Shown one piece after another: positions 63,901 through 64,000 of a stretch of DNA of 64,000 nucleotides; the stretch's first letter is position 1, and each line of letters opens with the position of its first letter. The notes under the pieces are model-generated. The model saw nothing but the letters and a program-made list of their open reading frames with translations. It was not told the origin of the DNA and did no database searches. The stretch is from Pandoraea pulmonicola. GTDB lineage: Bacteria; Pseudomonadota; Gammaproteobacteria; Burkholderiales; Burkholderiaceae. The stretch lies in the NCBI RefSeq assembly GCF_000815105.2, contig NZ_CP010310.2, positions 2,976,001 through 3,040,000 of the forward strand, in the 5' to 3' direction. Both the position numbers and the translations under genes were made by a program.

Positions 63901-64000
63901 GTCCCGGCAGCAGGACCGCCCGACATGGCGGCCGCGCCGACCGTGCCTGCCACGGTGAGCAGCATGAGTGCGAACGCCGCCCTGGCGGCATCGCTTCCTC
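60990..64000 (-). CDS. Large exported or membrane-anchored protein with toxin-deaminase-like C-terminus (5' end may lie outside window)
   Basis: The first in-window Met (63965) gives 991 residues, but the frame stays open to the edge, with Arg before a hydrophobic run (FALMLLTVAGTVGAAAM), so the start is probably further upstream. The hydrophobic run suggests a signal or anchor. The long middle has no recognised domain. It holds one CLECH string (about 455-459), too isolated to call cytochrome c. The last 80 residues resemble polymorphic-toxin deaminases: DTE (914-916) as the D/H-x-E zinc and acid motif, and FCDSC (cysteines 946 and 949) as the metal pair, then a strand. No immunity gene is evident. 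It could instead be a diverged metal-binding tail. Confidence 0.65.
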   Translation of the reverse strand, partial: GSDAARAAFALMLLTVAGTVGAAAMSGGPAAGTRTALRAGASPVVRRAAPVAAQPLPHAAAVGGIHALLRARPYDALGGPVLTQCRRTSDARSLGETSLSEESYDALRVGRERYRADVQRVVVAMIREAVASADARTRAAFESAERLVPAWVKIIVEPPVAMGRTAEPVVRHAPYALLLRLEDDRGEWREFALSLASDVPSLITPVGPCGPRHRYESGCWAQTYGPVFWGERWDEIESRIDEDDLIRVVWSQAPMSVAAGWPSPDTTVLESPDMAEVAEILVETMVKRRPRDRRATLGTDGDLRNIDPAHPRHNAAKRSVAGHDVRRTMASRLALSGLECLAAVVRDGRFHDDAIALLQHLWPAAPERQAEDSVATVYGRESFSSALGRGVQWSLPPDVFVEYRPDLTQNGVQVFDIDGVLYGITVARTRRHASDLRPLEDIRHATGPSSLCRISRGPGTDIDGMCLECHTERDGEVAVTEQGATVAQHQPVEASPLVRLRLAVYARPFDDAQGHRAFFAFGRLGRFDEHGVPHVPADAPRVPRSAYPPELDGELNYYEQATTDGPVAGRRVSLTLGDMTLAAPFGTYRDRHGALYGVVRLAPDTYYRFTPPSGATTSSAPVRLSYRRAEHRDIREYRMAQRHRAAAENAIVLPMIAHGETRTLLQLYLHSWERAPSPAEVWRGLEDIELSVVEARDAVAALTRAIEVRVNARRQPAVSNASGSAAALEIDATLLPMFNRLWARWQQYPAQREAFINAIARDFVSRPAPLAVWSQLPFVSDVETTREVLGLFETLFPELEGLGELVNGTPRAARSVQDPMRAIAGNGNLAVAQVTLADGTQTLYYCRSGLQQRVLRTNASGVRVVDAGQAYARRTDSVVTQRLSNPGAASDALPTEPPELRLAMADADLPTYQAAAGRAQDRTLDTERMILAQIYAEHPAGENVIQSILLCSRLPFCDSCAVNLAMVPYRYPDAALRFHYIAPAPHDRPTLPNATPAPRRDV

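Noticed and set aside
1..64000. Insertion sequences, prophage, CRISPR, tRNA or rRNA
   Set aside because: No transposase, integrase, spaced direct repeats or structural RNA sequence was seen.

Overview
The window is GC-rich, gene-dense bacterial chromosome with no rRNA, tRNA, insertion sequence, phage or CRISPR array that I can see. Gene content (trimeric-type porin, ECF/FecR signalling, FMN alkanesulfonate monooxygenase, very large filamentous-haemagglutinin adhesin of the DUF3739 type, LPS-type heptosyl transferases) and codon use point to a Gram-negative betaproteobacterium of the Burkholderiaceae, most like Pandoraea or a close relative. That assignment is inference, not a search result.

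Region by region. 1-1.8 kb: the 3' part of a malto-oligosyltrehalose synthase gene. 1.9-5.7 kb: a leftward run of small stress-type genes (DUF4142, two SDR oxidoreductases, a membrane protein, a DUF2795 protein, a 92-residue protein). 6.1-10.2 kb: a GT4 glycosyltransferase and a UDP-glucuronate decarboxylase, whose gene overlaps tail-to-tail with a thiamine-diphosphate enzyme. 10.4-15.3 kb: a hybrid histidine kinase and a sigma-54 response regulator on either side of a PIG-L deacetylase and a GT2. 15.5-23.0 kb: a tightly overlapping seven-gene glycan operon (SDR, heptose-bisphosphate-phosphatase-like HAD, two GT9, NodU-type carbamoyltransferase, GT2, GT-B). 23.3-26.1 kb: an ABC exporter with an unusual histidine-kinase-like C-terminal domain, plus an unknown protein. 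26.4-27.4 kb: galE.

27.5-42.3 kb is the centrepiece. A leftward locus encodes an STN-TonB-C protein, an ECF sigma factor, an unlisted 40-residue protein, a FecR regulator and a 4116-residue TpsA-like haemagglutinin. The architecture matches the Pseudomonas aeruginosa VreA-VreI-VreR cell-surface signalling system, which lacks a full TonB receptor and controls a two-partner-secretion protein. No TpsB pore is in the window.

42.6-46.7 kb: periplasmic L-asparaginase, a DUF2946 protein and a TonB-dependent siderophore-type receptor. 46.8-51.5 kb: an amino-acid ABC importer split around a LysR regulator and joined to a PLP C-S lyase, probably for sulfur amino acids; matching dyads lie upstream of both lysR and the binding-protein gene. 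51.6-56.0 kb: a porin and an alkanesulfonate cluster (SsuA-like, SsuD, a second leaderless SsuA-like protein behind a 17-codon leader ORF). 56.2-60.8 kb: a LexA/CI-like regulator lacking its catalytic serine, a MerR-DHA2 efflux pair with strong operator dyads, and an ABC exporter. 61-64 kb: a roughly 1000-residue protein, cut by the window edge, whose C-terminus resembles a polymorphic-toxin deaminase domain.
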